Notes: a model not told the origin generated them from the letters alone. DNA of 58,506 nucleotides from an uncultured Eubacteriales bacterium (GCA_902795135.1 CADBJW010000010.1:1-58506), one strand, 5' to 3'; counted from the stretch's first letter, positions 9,452 through 18,222 are shown. Numbers and translations: made by a program.

Positions 9452-10159
9452 TTATAGTATTGCAGTCTCCAGAGCCAGTTCCATCATATCGGTAAACTCG
9501 CGTTCTCTTTCCTGCGTAGTTGCTTTTTCTCCAGTAACGAAGTGGTCGCTGATGGTCATCATTGCAAGCGCATTCACTCCATGGAACGCAGCGTTCATGT
9601 ACAAAGCCGCCGTTTCCATTTCTACTGCCATAACCCCCATGTTTTCCCAACGTTTCCACCAGTCTTCCTGGACCTCATAAAAGGTATCGCAGGACACGAT
9701 GTTTCCGGCCTTAAAACGAATCCCGGACGCCTTGGATGCCTCATAAAGAGCAGCCATCAACCGGTAATTTACGCATGGTGCGTAGGTGCCCGGAAGATCA
9801 AATGTATGAGCGTAATTGGAATCTGTGGAAGCCGCTATGGCAACGACAATATCGCCAATCTTAATGTCTTCGTTAAAGGATCCTGCCGTTCCTATACGGA
9901 TCAGATTCTCAACGCCATACTCCGTGATCAGTTCCCAGGAATAAATGCCCATAGACGGCATTCCCATACCTGTTCCCTGTACAGAAATAGGAACGCCCTT
10001 ATAACTGCCGGTGTAGCCCAGCATATTTCTTATTTCTGAATAACAAACTGCGTTTTCCAGATAGTTCTCTGCGATGTATTTCGCTCTGAGGGGATCCCCC
10101 GGAAGAAGTACTGTGTTAGCTATTTGTCCTTTTTTTGCCGCATTAATATGAGTACTCAT
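9452..10159 (-). CDS. deoD: Purine nucleoside phosphorylase, DeoD type
   Basis: Phosphorolysis of purine (deoxy)nucleosides to base and pentose 1-phosphate, a salvage enzyme of the hexameric PNP-UDP family. Visible family segments are [17 protein letters not shown] (phosphate binding), the [16 protein letters not shown] loop and [12 protein letters not shown] near the C-terminus (ribose and base site). I start at the ATG at 10159 (MSTHINAAK), which has an AGGAGAGG site 5 nt upstream, rather than at the in-frame GTG two codons earlier. This gives 235 residues, the usual length. It is the first gene of the likely deoD-lepA-hemW-glpK transcript, downstream of the rpsT terminator. Confidence 0.95.
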   Translation of the reverse strand: MSTHINAAKKGQIANTVLLPGDPLRAKYIAENYLENAVCYSEIRNMLGYTGSYKGVPISVQGTGMGMPSMGIYSWELITEYGVENLIRIGTAGSFNEDIKIGDIVVAIAASTDSNYAHTFDLPGTYAPCVNYRLMAALYEASKASGIRFKAGNIVSCDTFYEVQEDWWKRWENMGVMAVEMETAALYMNAAFHGVNALAMMTISDHFVTGEKATTQEREREFTDMMELALETAIL

Positions 10160-10226
10160 AATCACCTCTCCTTAATTGACCCAAAAACTCACAGTAATTA
10201 TACCAAAAAATAGGCAAAAACACAAA

Positions 10227-10262
10227 GTAAAAACCACTCCGCTGAGACAATTCGGAGTGGTT
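10227..10262 (-). terminator. Terminator of rpsT
   Basis: A 10-bp stem (AACCACTCCG against CGGAGTGGTT) followed on the minus strand by a T-rich run, 44 nt after the rpsT stop codon. Confidence 0.85.
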
Positions 10263-10305
10263 ACTCATCGCATTTAACTTATGCGCCGGTGGGGACGGGT
10301 GAGAA

Positions 10306-10572
10306 TTAGGCGTTCGCCTTGTTGAATCTCTTTGTTAATCTTGACACTTTTCTGGATGCTGCGTTTTTGTGGATCGTTCCCTTAGCAGCGGCCTGCATGA
10401 GTTTCTTCTCAGCCTTTGCCAGTTCTTCCTTCGCTGCAGCCATGTCGCCAGCTTCGATTGCTGCATCAAAGTTCTTCAGGATCGCCTTCAGATGACCTTT
10501 GATTCTTCTGTTTCTAGCTGTCTTCTTGTCAATAACACGGATTCTTTTTTTTGCGGATTTAATATTAGCCAT
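10306..10572 (-). CDS. rpsT: 30S ribosomal protein S20
   Basis: Small-subunit protein that binds 16S rRNA early in assembly. The 88 residues start MANIKSAKKRIRVIDK and are rich in lysine and arginine, with the conserved NRRIKGHLKAILKNF helix and a C-terminal GTIHKNAASRKVSRLTKRFN segment. It is a single-gene unit with its own promoter (10639-10667) and terminator (10227-10262). The position just upstream of lepA and hemW is common in Firmicutes. Confidence 0.97.
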   Translation of the reverse strand: MANIKSAKKRIRVIDKKTARNRRIKGHLKAILKNFDAAIEAGDMAAAKEELAKAEKKLMQAAAKGTIHKNAASRKVSRLTKRFNKANA

Positions 10573-10638
10573 ATTTACCCCACTTTCTTAATAAAAGCCT
10601 GTCGCTCGTGATTGAGACGACATAAATTCGCAAGAAAT

Positions 10639-10667
10639 ATTATATACACTTGTTTCATGGATTTCAA
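10639..10667 (-). promoter_or_regulatory. Sigma-A promoter of rpsT
   Basis: TTGAAA and TATAAT on the minus strand with a 17-nt spacer. The expected start leaves a leader of about 60 nt before the rpsT ATG, room for the S20 autoregulation known in other bacteria, although I see no specific structure. Confidence 0.8.
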
Positions 10668-10681
10668 CTGTTTTTTATGGC

Positions 10682-11584
10682 CTAATAATCCATGTACTCT
10701 TCATCTTCCCAGTCTTCTTCTTCGCTGGATACGTATTGCACCACGTCACCCTCCTTGAGACCGCTCTTGATTTCGATATTATTATCGTCGCTGATGCCGG
10801 TCGTGACCTCGACTTCTTCTATATCAGTCGGATCATCGCTCTTTTGAAGGGTGACATAGCTCGTGCCTTCATTTTCGATGACTGCATCCACCGGTACTGC
10901 AATGACATTTTCTGCTTTTGCTAAGGTGATGCTGGCCTTGCCGTTCATACCGAGTTTCAGGTCCCCGTCGTTGTCAAAGTTCACCCGAACCGTAAAGGAG
11001 GAGTCTCCGTCGGAATACTCTCCAATGTCGCTGATGTAAGAGACGACGCCTTTGTACTTCTTGCCTGTCGCATTGACCTTAATCGTAGCAGGGTTCCCTT
11101 TCTTGACTTCGAGAATCTTGTTCTCACTGACGGACAGTTCCATCATCAGCACGTGAGATCCGGCAATCTTTACATAGTGGTCGTTGGTGATCTTCTGTTT
11201 CAGATCCGGAAGATCCCACTCCAGCACAACGCAGTCGTAAGGTGCTTCCATGATTTGCCCGTTTGTATAGGTCAGAATCGCACTGCCCTCTTTGACCTCC
11301 TGTCCCTGCTGGACGTTGATCTTCTCCAGAACGTACTGGGCATGAGGAGTTTTCTTTTCTTCCAAAGCGCTTTTGATTTCTCCGGTGGACGTTTCCCGTT
11401 TGTAAATATCCATCCGTTCCGCGGTAGCCGTCATGACCTGGCTTCCTTCTTCTTCATAATTGCTGTCGCTGTTCTCCGCTCCACAGGAGTGAATGAGAAG
11501 TATGATAACAGCAATCAGCACCGCAAGGCCAATTCCCAGTAGTATCTTTTTCTTTTTTGACATTTCCTTGATTTGGATTTTCAT
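10682..11584 (-). CDS. Short HlyD/RND-type membrane-fusion adaptor, last gene of ABC export operon
   Basis: Periplasmic-adaptor-type protein anchored by one N-terminal membrane helix (LLGIGLAVLIAVIILLIHSC). After it come a lipoyl-like segment (INVQQGQEVKEGSAILTYTNGQ, then APYDCVVLEWDL), a beta-barrel domain (KGNPATIKVNATGKKYKGVV) and a membrane-proximal domain (VIAVPVDAVIEN; GISDDNNIEIKSGLKEGDVV). The long coiled-coil hairpin of Gram-negative adaptors is missing, as expected in a Gram-positive such as YknX. Start chosen at the second ATG (11584), 6 nt after GGAG. It ends in an acidic tail. It is the second adaptor of the operon that also encodes the MacB-like permease and ATPase. Confidence 0.82.
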   Translation of the reverse strand: MKIQIKEMSKKKKILLGIGLAVLIAVIILLIHSCGAENSDSNYEEEGSQVMTATAERMDIYKRETSTGEIKSALEEKKTPHAQYVLEKINVQQGQEVKEGSAILTYTNGQIMEAPYDCVVLEWDLPDLKQKITNDHYVKIAGSHVLMMELSVSENKILEVKKGNPATIKVNATGKKYKGVVSYISDIGEYSDGDSSFTVRVNFDNDGDLKLGMNGKASITLAKAENVIAVPVDAVIENEGTSYVTLQKSDDPTDIEEVEVTTGISDDNNIEIKSGLKEGDVVQYVSSEEEDWEDEEYMDY

Positions 11585-11604
11585 TTCCATCTCCTGTTTA
11601 AGTC

Positions 11605-12567
11605 CTATTTATGTCTTACATAGATCGCGTACGTTCTCTTATCGCCATTCACCGCTCGTACATCGATGACGATTTTACCGTCGCCACCACTCAGGTTGTT
11701 GTTGCCGGCGATATCCACCCTTGCGCCTTTATCACACGGAACCGCGTTGACATCCAGACTGGACACATCCTCCGTAAGGTCGACGAAGTAAACCATTCTG
11801 GTCTTATGGAAGCTCTGGGTCAGTTCCTGACCGGAAACCGACAATTCTCTCAGGTAATTGTCGGAGGAACCATGATAGGCGTCCTTATCGTCTTCTTTCT
11901 CACCGCCGTCAAAACCGCCATGTTTCGGCTTGGACGGTTTCGTCGCTGCTGTAGTCGTCGTCGGCTCCGTTGGCTTGGCCGTAGAGGTTTCCGTCGGTTT
12001 CGTCGGTTCGGTGGTTGGCTCCGTTGGCTCTTCCTTTGGAATCAGTCTGAAGGTAAACCATTCCTCAAGAGCAGGAACGTCTTCGATCGCTGATTCTGGT
12101 CCGGCCAACACCTTTACATTCACCATATATAAATAGCTCTCGTCCTTTGCAAGCTCCAGATCATCATCTGCCATGGCAAAGAAGTTCAGTGCTTTTATAT
12201 TTTCAACGCTGGTATATTTTGCGGAGTAAGTATCTTTAACGTAATTGGCTTCGATTTTTACGTTTTCTTTTACATCCCAGTACATTGGCGGAGCGTCTTC
12301 TTTTCGAACGACCTGATCTTCGGTACTTTTCTCCTCATCCACAGCAAAAACTTCGAAAACGATGGTGTAATTACCATACAGTTCCGGATCTTCTTCGGGA
12401 GTCAATTGCTCCAAATTCACAGAGAATTTAATCTTTTCCCCAGGCTGGATCTCTTTTCCTGTATTGCCCTTTGGACTCAAAAAATCATCCTCTGCTGCAA
12501 AGGCCATCAGAGCGAATACCGATAGGATCAAGATTAGTATTGTCGCTATTATAATTTTTCTATTCAT
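11605..12567 (-). CDS. Exported protein with cohesin-like and cadherin-like domains in the ABC export operon
   Basis: A 320-residue secreted or surface protein. A signal peptide (IIIATILILILSVFALMAFAA) leads into a beta-rich region at about 30-175 that resembles a cohesin/Ig-like fold, then a 30-40-residue Pro/Thr/Lys linker (EPTEPTTEPTKPTETST and similar) typical of extracellular proteins, then a C-terminal domain (about 230-318) that looks like the cadherin-like beta-sandwich: LRELSVSGQELTQSF then VDLTEDVSSLDVNAVP and KRTYAIYVRHK. The upstream permease overlaps it by 8 nt, so it is translated from the same mRNA. It could be the exported cargo, a cell-wall scaffold, or an extracytoplasmic part of the transporter; I cannot tell which. 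Confidence 0.75.
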   Translation of the reverse strand: MNRKIIIATILILILSVFALMAFAAEDDFLSPKGNTGKEIQPGEKIKFSVNLEQLTPEEDPELYGNYTIVFEVFAVDEEKSTEDQVVRKEDAPPMYWDVKENVKIEANYVKDTYSAKYTSVENIKALNFFAMADDDLELAKDESYLYMVNVKVLAGPESAIEDVPALEEWFTFRLIPKEEPTEPTTEPTKPTETSTAKPTEPTTTTAATKPSKPKHGGFDGGEKEDDKDAYHGSSDNYLRELSVSGQELTQSFHKTRMVYFVDLTEDVSSLDVNAVPCDKGARVDIAGNNNLSGGDGKIVIDVRAVNGDKRTYAIYVRHK

Positions 12568-13729
12568 ATCTCAATGCCTCCACAGGTCTCAGACATGCCG
12601 CCCTGTAAGCCGGCAGGATTCCAAAGACCAATCCGACGGTAACGCTGACGCCGACCGATAGCAGAATCATACCGATACTCGGCGAAAAATACACATCCGG
12701 TATGATAGCCGCAATCCGTCCAAGCAGACATCCCGTTATGATTCCGATCAAGCCTCCCAGCATACTGAGCACCATGGACTCGATCAGGAATTGGTACATA
12801 ATATCTTTTCTTCTGGCTCCCAAGGCCTTTCGGATACCGATTTCTCTCGTTCTCTCTGTTACAGAAACCAGCATGACATTCATGACTCCGATTCCGCCGA
12901 CCAGCAGCGATATGGATGCAATGCCCCCAAGAACCAGCGCCATCATCCGGTTGAGTTCCGCCATGGCCTCCTGCTCCTGCTTTCCCGAAGATACCTCACA
13001 GGAGTCGGAGGACAAGCTCTTTTCCCTGCTCAGATAACTTTGGATGCTTTTGGTCGCCTCATCGACAACTTCATCGGATTCCGCTTTTACATATATTTCC
13101 GTGATCTTTGTACTTTCTCCCAGATAGCGGGCAGAAGTAAACGGGATGATCACCGTGTTATCCGCGTCGTTTCCAAAAGAACTGCCTTTGCTCTTGAGCA
13201 CGCCGACAACCATATAATTGTCCCCGTTCAGTTTGATTTCGCTGCCGCACGGGTCGCTGTTCTTCCAGAGTTTCTCCGCAATTTTACTTCCCACAATGGC
13301 GGCTTTTGTACCATTATTGATGTCGATTCTGGAGAACCTCCGTCCGGACTGAAGCTCATAGCCCATAACGTCAATGCACCCTTCTCCGGCCGCATAGACG
13401 CTGGCATTGGACGCCTTAACCCCGCCTCTGCCAACCGATGCATCCACAGTCGCGTACGGCGTGGCATCGGTGATGTAGTCCAGACGTTTGATGGCGTTCA
13501 TGTCCTCATACTGGAAGGAAAATGATTCATCATACGTATATACGGTGATGACATCGGTATTCAGGAAGGACAACTGGTCATTCATGCTTTTGGTCGCACC
13601 GTTGACGATACCAACCAGCAAAATCACCGACGCGATGCCGATGACAAGTCCCAAAATCGTCAGACCGGACCGCAGCCGGTTACCGACGATATTTTTCAGA
13701 GAAAGCTTGATGGTCAGTGATAGGTTCAT
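12560..13729 (-). CDS. MacB/FtsX-family ABC transporter permease
   Basis: Membrane component of a type VII (mechanotransmission) ABC system. The 389-residue protein has an N-terminal helix (GLTILGLVIGIASVILLVGIV), a large MacB-type extracytoplasmic domain at about 45-260, and three C-terminal helices containing ASISLLVGGIGVMNVMLVSV, the TREIGIRKALGARR coupling loop and a final helix pair. These are hallmarks of the macrolide-exporter/YknZ family. It overlaps the ATPase gene by 4 nt (ATGA). Such systems export peptides or antimicrobials, or transmit force to cell-wall enzymes; the substrate is not evident here. Confidence 0.92.
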   Translation of the reverse strand: MNLSLTIKLSLKNIVGNRLRSGLTILGLVIGIASVILLVGIVNGATKSMNDQLSFLNTDVITVYTYDESFSFQYEDMNAIKRLDYITDATPYATVDASVGRGGVKASNASVYAAGEGCIDVMGYELQSGRRFSRIDINNGTKAAIVGSKIAEKLWKNSDPCGSEIKLNGDNYMVVGVLKSKGSSFGNDADNTVIIPFTSARYLGESTKITEIYVKAESDEVVDEATKSIQSYLSREKSLSSDSCEVSSGKQEQEAMAELNRMMALVLGGIASISLLVGGIGVMNVMLVSVTERTREIGIRKALGARRKDIMYQFLIESMVLSMLGGLIGIITGCLLGRIAAIIPDVYFSPSIGMILLSVGVSVTVGLVFGILPAYRAACLRPVEALRYE

Positions 13730-14400
13730 TCCGCTTCCTCCTCTCTCAATCTGCCGTCTTCGATTCGGACGATGCGTTTTGCCTGGTGGGCGATAAAGTT
13801 ATCGTGGGTAATGATGATAATGGTCTGTCCGCCGCGATTCAGCTCCTGCAAAAGCTTCAGGATTTCTTTACCCGTTGTCTGATCCAGTGCTCCCGTCGGT
13901 TCGTCGGCCAGAATCAGCTCCGGATTTCCAACCAGTGCTCTGGCGATGGCAACACGCTGCTGCTGACCACCCGAAAGCTCTTTTGGCAGGTGGTTCATTC
14001 GGTCCTCCAGACCCAGTTTCTTAAGTATTTCTGCGGCTCGTTCCCGGGCTTCCTTTTCGCTTACCCCTCGATATAGCAGTGGCACCATGACGTTTTCGAT
14101 GGCATTGAGCTTTTGCAGCAGGAAAAAGCTTTGGAATACGAACCCGATTTTCTCGTTTCGAATGGCCGCCTGCTGGTTGTCTTCCAGACTGGTTACATCG
14201 ATGCCGTCAAAGGTATAGATTCCCTCATCCGCCTTGTCCAAAAGGCCGATGATGTTCATCAGTGTCGATTTTCCTGAACCGGAAGGCCCGACGATTGCAA
14301 TAAAATCACCCCGTTCCACGTGAAGTGAAACATGGTTGACCGCAACGATCGTTTCGTCACCCAATGTAAATGCTTTTACCAATGAATCAATATTTATCAT
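13726..14400 (-). CDS. ABC transporter ATP-binding protein (MacB/LolD type)
   Basis: Cytoplasmic ATPase partner of the downstream permease. The 224 residues hold Walker A GPSGSGKST (about 38-46), the Q-loop FQSFFLLQKLNAIENV, the signature LSGGQQQR, Walker B LILADEPTGALD and the H-loop ITHD. Length and the Q-loop region match the LolD/MacB ATPase subfamily (YknY). It overlaps the upstream adaptor gene by 15 nt and the permease by 4 nt, indicating translational coupling. Confidence 0.95.
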   Translation of the reverse strand: MINIDSLVKAFTLGDETIVAVNHVSLHVERGDFIAIVGPSGSGKSTLMNIIGLLDKADEGIYTFDGIDVTSLEDNQQAAIRNEKIGFVFQSFFLLQKLNAIENVMVPLLYRGVSEKEARERAAEILKKLGLEDRMNHLPKELSGGQQQRVAIARALVGNPELILADEPTGALDQTTGKEILKLLQELNRGGQTIIIITHDNFIAHQAKRIVRIEDGRLREEEAE

Positions 14401-15457
14401 ATCTGATCTTATCGCCTTTCTTGAGTCCGCTTACGATTTCAGCGTTCATCGCGTCACTGCTTCCGATTTTAACGTATGTTTTCTCGCCTTCTTTGGCGTT
14501 CTCCATATATACAAAAGCCTTACCTGTTTCATCAAAATACACGGCCTGTACCGGAACGGACAAAACGTCGTCTCTGCTTTGAATGGAAATGGTACAGTAA
14601 GCGCTCATGCCTGGCTTGATCGTTCCATCGTTTTCAAATCGGATATTCACCGAATAGTAGGAAAGACTGCCACCTCCAGAGCCGTCCTCTTCACCGTCAT
14701 CGCTCTCCACATCTTCTTCCGCGTCCAGATCCGGTGTATCCTCTTCACTATCCTCATCGCTGCTTTCCTCCTCATCGGAATCGTCTTCGGATTCTTCTTC
14801 GTCTTCACTCGAATCTTCTTTTTCATTTTCCTTTTTGTTGTTCTGAATTTCGGTCAGAAGGGTTGTCGACACATCTTTCTTTTCGATGATCTCACCGGAG
14901 TAAGTCTTATTCGGTCTGGCATTGATCGTGATTTGTGCCGTATCACCCTGTGATACATTGTTGATTTCATCCTCGGGCACGGTCACTTTCAGATACAGAT
15001 CGTTGGTGTCACTGTAAGCGATAGAATGTGAATCGGTAATGGTTTCTCCATTTTTTGGCGCATGAATGCCGGTAATGATGCAATCTGTCGGCGCATCCGT
15101 ATGGGTACCGTCCGTATAGTAAGCCAGTGCTTGTCCCCGCGCAACCGCCTCATTGGTACTGACGCTCAACGCCTTTAATTTCTTGCCTTTGGCCAGACTG
15201 ACCGTCTGTTTTTCACCAGTCGTCACCTTGCCGGCTGCCGTAAGATTTCGTTCCATGTGCACTACATCGACGGTTGCGACCGCATACTCGGAATCCTTGT
15301 CGCCATTGCCGCTTCCATCTCCACTGCCTGCTCCGGTTGCGCTAGCAATCAGAAAAACAACAAAAGCAATAACCACCGCGGCAACGATGGCCGCGATGAT
15401 TATTGCCATTTTTTTATTGTTTAAGATCTTATCGGTCAATCCCTTGGCAAACCCCAT
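14387..15457 (-). CDS. HlyD-type membrane-fusion adaptor with a long acidic insertion
   Basis: First gene of the export operon. I start it at the ATG at 15457 (MGFAKGLTDK), 6 nt after AGGAGG, 19 codons inside the open frame. One membrane helix (KKMAIIIAAIVAAVVIAFVV) is followed by a Gly/Ser-rich segment, a lipoyl-like domain (VSTNEAVARGQALAYY; DCIITGIHAPKNGET), a beta-barrel domain (NNVSQGDTAQITINARP) and a C-terminal membrane-proximal domain. Inside the barrel, at about residues 208-263, sits a stretch almost entirely of Asp, Glu and Ser, which I would not expect in this family. The coiled-coil hairpin is absent. It resembles YknX in position and architecture. The acidic stretch could bind divalent cations or wall polymers; that is speculation. 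Confidence 0.85.
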   Translation of the reverse strand: MGFAKGLTDKILNNKKMAIIIAAIVAAVVIAFVVFLIASATGAGSGDGSGNGDKDSEYAVATVDVVHMERNLTAAGKVTTGEKQTVSLAKGKKLKALSVSTNEAVARGQALAYYTDGTHTDAPTDCIITGIHAPKNGETITDSHSIAYSDTNDLYLKVTVPEDEINNVSQGDTAQITINARPNKTYSGEIIEKKDVSTTLLTEIQNNKKENEKEDSSEDEEESEDDSDEEESSDEDSEEDTPDLDAEEDVESDDGEEDGSGGGSLSYYSVNIRFENDGTIKPGMSAYCTISIQSRDDVLSVPVQAVYFDETGKAFVYMENAKEGEKTYVKIGSSDAMNAEIVSGLKKGDKIRYDKY

Positions 15458-15485
15458 TCGTGCCCTCCTAAATTCAGCTTCCGAC

Positions 15486-15514
15486 ATTATAGCACAAATG
15501 ATTTTATCTGTCAC
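15486..15514 (-). promoter_or_regulatory. Promoter of the ABC export operon
   Basis: GTGACA and TATAAT on the minus strand with a 17-nt spacer, about 30 nt upstream of the first adaptor's ATG. It lies in the 65-nt gap after the zinc-ribbon gene, so the export operon can be expressed independently of it. Confidence 0.65.
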
Positions 15515-15522
15515 TAACGGGG

Positions 15523-17313
15523 CTATTCTTCTTCATAAAAGAGAAAGGTGTAGCCGCCGTAATCTCCTCCATCCGGATTCAGCAGGTAATAAGTATCTGC
15601 CTGTGCCGGTATCTCGTTGGAACCCGTTGACATCTTGATCCATTCGAGGTAAGCCTCCTCGAGGTCAGGAAGCGGATACCCCGGTTCAATCACCGTAACC
15701 GTAGAACCGCTTGACAGGGTTTCCAGTCCATAAGGCTCCGAATAAATGATGTGGGTACCATCCTGCACCGCATCCGTATCCGCTGGATGCTCCAGCTCGA
15801 TATCTCCATCCAGCGTCATGGTGTATTCATGATCGCCGGTCTTCTTAACATCTTTGAATTTTCCTGAGAATTTGCATTCATAGATGGTCCCGTTTGGATA
15901 GGTTTCCATCTCCTCACCCATATTGCTGTCACGATAGATTCCAGAAAAGGATCCGTCCGGACCAAATTTTACATTGGTGGACCAGGCCCCCACTCCTGAA
16001 GCGAAGGTAAAGCCTCCTTGGCTCAATTTGCCAAACAAATCGTTAGCATTGGAGTCTGGTTTCTGACTCGTATCACTGGAAGCAGGTTCTTCCTGGACTG
16101 CTTCCGGTTTCAACTCCTGCATCATATCTTCGTAAGACATAGCAAGAATATCTTTTGATCCAGCGACATCCACGAACCTTTCGTACTCTTTCTTCTTATC
16201 CGTTCCATAGAGATTTGTCAAAAAGAGCACCTGATCCATATTGTCTAGCATGTCTTTTCGAAGATCCGCATATTCCCCATCAGAAATGCTGGAACCATTG
16301 TGGAAGTATTCCAGGACATAGGTTGCATCATCTCCATAGATATTCAAATTGGAATTGTAATCGATGACGTCTGTATTCTGGAAGGCACCATCGTCCCATT
16401 CGTATTTGTTAATCGTAATCAAAGTCGAATCATCAACAGCCTTGTTTACGATGGTGAACCCATTTTGGTCCTTCTCGGTAAATACCATATAATCGATTCC
16501 ACCGCCGGCTTCTGCATAATGATATCCCTCATCGGTGTCTTTACCATTGCCATCCCATTGGAAAACCCATTCATATGGCAGCGGAACGGCTCCGGCATCA
16601 CTGAAGGTGTAGATGATCAATTCCGCATTATACTCCCCAAAGGCAAAGAACATCAGCTCCGGCGTTCCATCCTGATTGAGGTCATACAGTGCGGTCGTAT
16701 TATCCTGCCTTTTGGAATATTCGGTCGGTCCCTCCTGATACTTGTGTATTTCATAATCGTATTGGCTCAGAACTTCCCGATACGCCGTCTTCCAGTTGTT
16801 TGAATACACGGCTTCTGCCTGTTTGATCGGTTGCTTAAATACGTCATCCTTGCCTGTTTTTTCAAGGCCTTGTTTCAGAATCGTAACGGACTTGCGGTAT
16901 TCTTTTTTCTGGATATACACATTTGACAGGGTCAAGTATGCCTGCGGCTCTTTTGGTCTCATTTCTATGGATTCGTTCAGGACCATTTCCGCACTGTCAT
17001 AATCCCCATTGGCTATGAGATCATTGACCGTTTGCATATTGCCGTCGTATTTGGCCTTTTCCGCGTGGGAATGCCAAAGAAAACCACCAATCAGGCAAAG
17101 GGCAAGAAACAAAACCGCCGCAATGATAATGATCACCAGACGATTGTTTCCTGTAAATAAAGAATCCAGAGAACCTGATGAAGGTTTCCGTGGTTTTTTC
17201 GGGCGTTGCGGTTTCACCGGCCGTTTTTGTCCAGCCACTTCAACGGGCGTTCCGCAGTTTTCACAAAAGCGGCTTCCTTCTTTGATTTCTGCTCCGCAAT
17301 TTTTGCAAATCAT
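15523..17313 (-). CDS. Zinc-ribbon, membrane-anchored TPR protein with a large extracytoplasmic region
   Basis: A 596-residue protein of unknown function. The N-terminal zinc ribbon (MICKNCGAEI ... FCENCGTPV) would face the cytoplasm, a basic Pro-rich segment leads to one membrane helix (LVIIIIAAVLFLALCLIGGFLW), then TPR-like helices at about 85-170 (NGDYDSAEMVLNESIEMRP) and a long outside region containing ALYDLNQDGTPELMFFAFGEY, an Asp-rich loop like the FG-GAP/EF-hand repeats. I start it at the ATG at 17313, since the longer frame has no better site; the GGAGGG stands 12 nt upstream, a long spacing. A TATAAT at 17373-17378 is a likely -10. It is a paralogue of the protein at 37775-39109. 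Confidence 0.8.
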   Translation of the reverse strand: MICKNCGAEIKEGSRFCENCGTPVEVAGQKRPVKPQRPKKPRKPSSGSLDSLFTGNNRLVIIIIAAVLFLALCLIGGFLWHSHAEKAKYDGNMQTVNDLIANGDYDSAEMVLNESIEMRPKEPQAYLTLSNVYIQKKEYRKSVTILKQGLEKTGKDDVFKQPIKQAEAVYSNNWKTAYREVLSQYDYEIHKYQEGPTEYSKRQDNTTALYDLNQDGTPELMFFAFGEYNAELIIYTFSDAGAVPLPYEWVFQWDGNGKDTDEGYHYAEAGGGIDYMVFTEKDQNGFTIVNKAVDDSTLITINKYEWDDGAFQNTDVIDYNSNLNIYGDDATYVLEYFHNGSSISDGEYADLRKDMLDNMDQVLFLTNLYGTDKKKEYERFVDVAGSKDILAMSYEDMMQELKPEAVQEEPASSDTSQKPDSNANDLFGKLSQGGFTFASGVGAWSTNVKFGPDGSFSGIYRDSNMGEEMETYPNGTIYECKFSGKFKDVKKTGDHEYTMTLDGDIELEHPADTDAVQDGTHIIYSEPYGLETLSSGSTVTVIEPGYPLPDLEEAYLEWIKMSTGSNEIPAQADTYYLLNPDGGDYGGYTFLFYEEE

Positions 17314-17441
17314 AACAATCTCATTCCCTCCGTAAATCCTATGAAGCACAAAAGAACTTTGTCTTTTTATATATTATACACATTAACGACTATGAATGTT
17401 ACATTCTGCGCATAATTAACTGAAAAACCGTAATAAAGTGT

Positions 17442-17470
17442 TTGACATTATTATCCATTATATGTAAAAT
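17442..17470 (+). promoter_or_regulatory. Sigma-A promoter of comEA
   Basis: TTGACA and TAAAAT with a 17-nt spacer, a near-consensus promoter whose start would lie about 20 nt before the comEA ATG. A competence-controlled gene would not usually need such a strong core promoter, suggesting constitutive expression. Confidence 0.75.
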
Positions 17471-17496
17471 ATTTACAAGTATTGGAGGTTAGAATT

Positions 17497-18222
17497 ATGA
17501 ATCTAAAAGAAATAATCAAGAACATGGATGTTTTCAGGAATGGCGAAAGACTCAAGAAGATCGCCATTCTCCTTTTATTGGTCTTGATCCTTGCTGCAGC
17601 CTTTGTCATAAAAGGCGGTGGCACGGACGATAGGCTGATCGATTCAGATGCACCGGAAATCGTGGCAGAATCCGGGGAAGACAACGAAACGCAAAGCAAC
17701 GATAAGGCCGGAGAGCAAAGCTCCACCGGTACGATTTTTGTGGATATTGGCGGTGCTGTCCAAGAGCCAAAACTGGCGGAGCTTCCGGATGGCAGCCGTG
17801 TAGAGGATGCGATCATCGAAGCAGGCGGACTGACCGCTGATGCGGATCTGTCTGGCATCAACCGTGCTGAATTTCTGCAGGACGGGATGAAAATCTATAT
17901 CCCGGAACAGTCCGATAATTCACAAATGGATGGGAATGCCGGTTCTGTATCCGGCACGGATGGGTCTTCGTCAGGAACTGGAGGCGTTTCCTCCGGAACC
18001 GGCGGTGTCTCGTCAGGAACCGGTACGGGCGGAAAAATCAACATCAATACGGCCGATGCCACGGAACTGCAACAGCTCAACGGGGTCGGCCCTGCTACCG
18101 CACAAAAGATCATCGATTACAGAAATTCCAACGGCCGGTTTCAATCCATTGAAGATCTCAAGAACGTCTCCGGCATCGGAGACAAAACCTTCGAAAAACT
18201 AAAGGATCACATCGGGATATAA
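17497..18222 (+). CDS. comEA: ComEA-type DNA-binding competence protein
   Basis: Membrane-anchored receptor that binds incoming double-stranded DNA on the outer face during transformation. One N-terminal membrane helix (IAILLLLVLILAAAFVI), then an SLBB domain (IFVDIGGAVQEPKLAELP to KIYIPEQ, about 78-140), a Gly/Ser/Thr linker of about 35 residues made of short SSGTGG repeats, and two helix-hairpin-helix motifs (ININTADATELQQLNGVG; FQSIEDLKNVSGIG). Start chosen at the ATG at 17497 with GGAGG 8 nt upstream rather than the in-frame TTG five codons earlier. comEB and comEC are not next to it, so it is an orphan copy. Its 3' end overlaps the converging DUF2344 gene by 24 nt. Confidence 0.9.
   Translation: MNLKEIIKNMDVFRNGERLKKIAILLLLVLILAAAFVIKGGGTDDRLIDSDAPEIVAESGEDNETQSNDKAGEQSSTGTIFVDIGGAVQEPKLAELPDGSRVEDAIIEAGGLTADADLSGINRAEFLQDGMKIYIPEQSDNSQMDGNAGSVSGTDGSSSGTGGVSSGTGGVSSGTGTGGKININTADATELQQLNGVGPATAQKIIDYRNSNGRFQSIEDLKNVSGIGDKTFEKLKDHIGI

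Noticed and set aside
14669-14836. Acidic repeat region as a frameshift or assembly error
   Set aside because: The reading frame stays open with normal domains on both sides, so it is a real in-frame insertion.
17930-18045. Short tandem repeats in comEA as a CRISPR-like or mobile repeat
   Set aside because: They encode an in-frame Gly/Ser/Thr linker (SSGTGG) between the SLBB and HhH domains, normal for ComEA.
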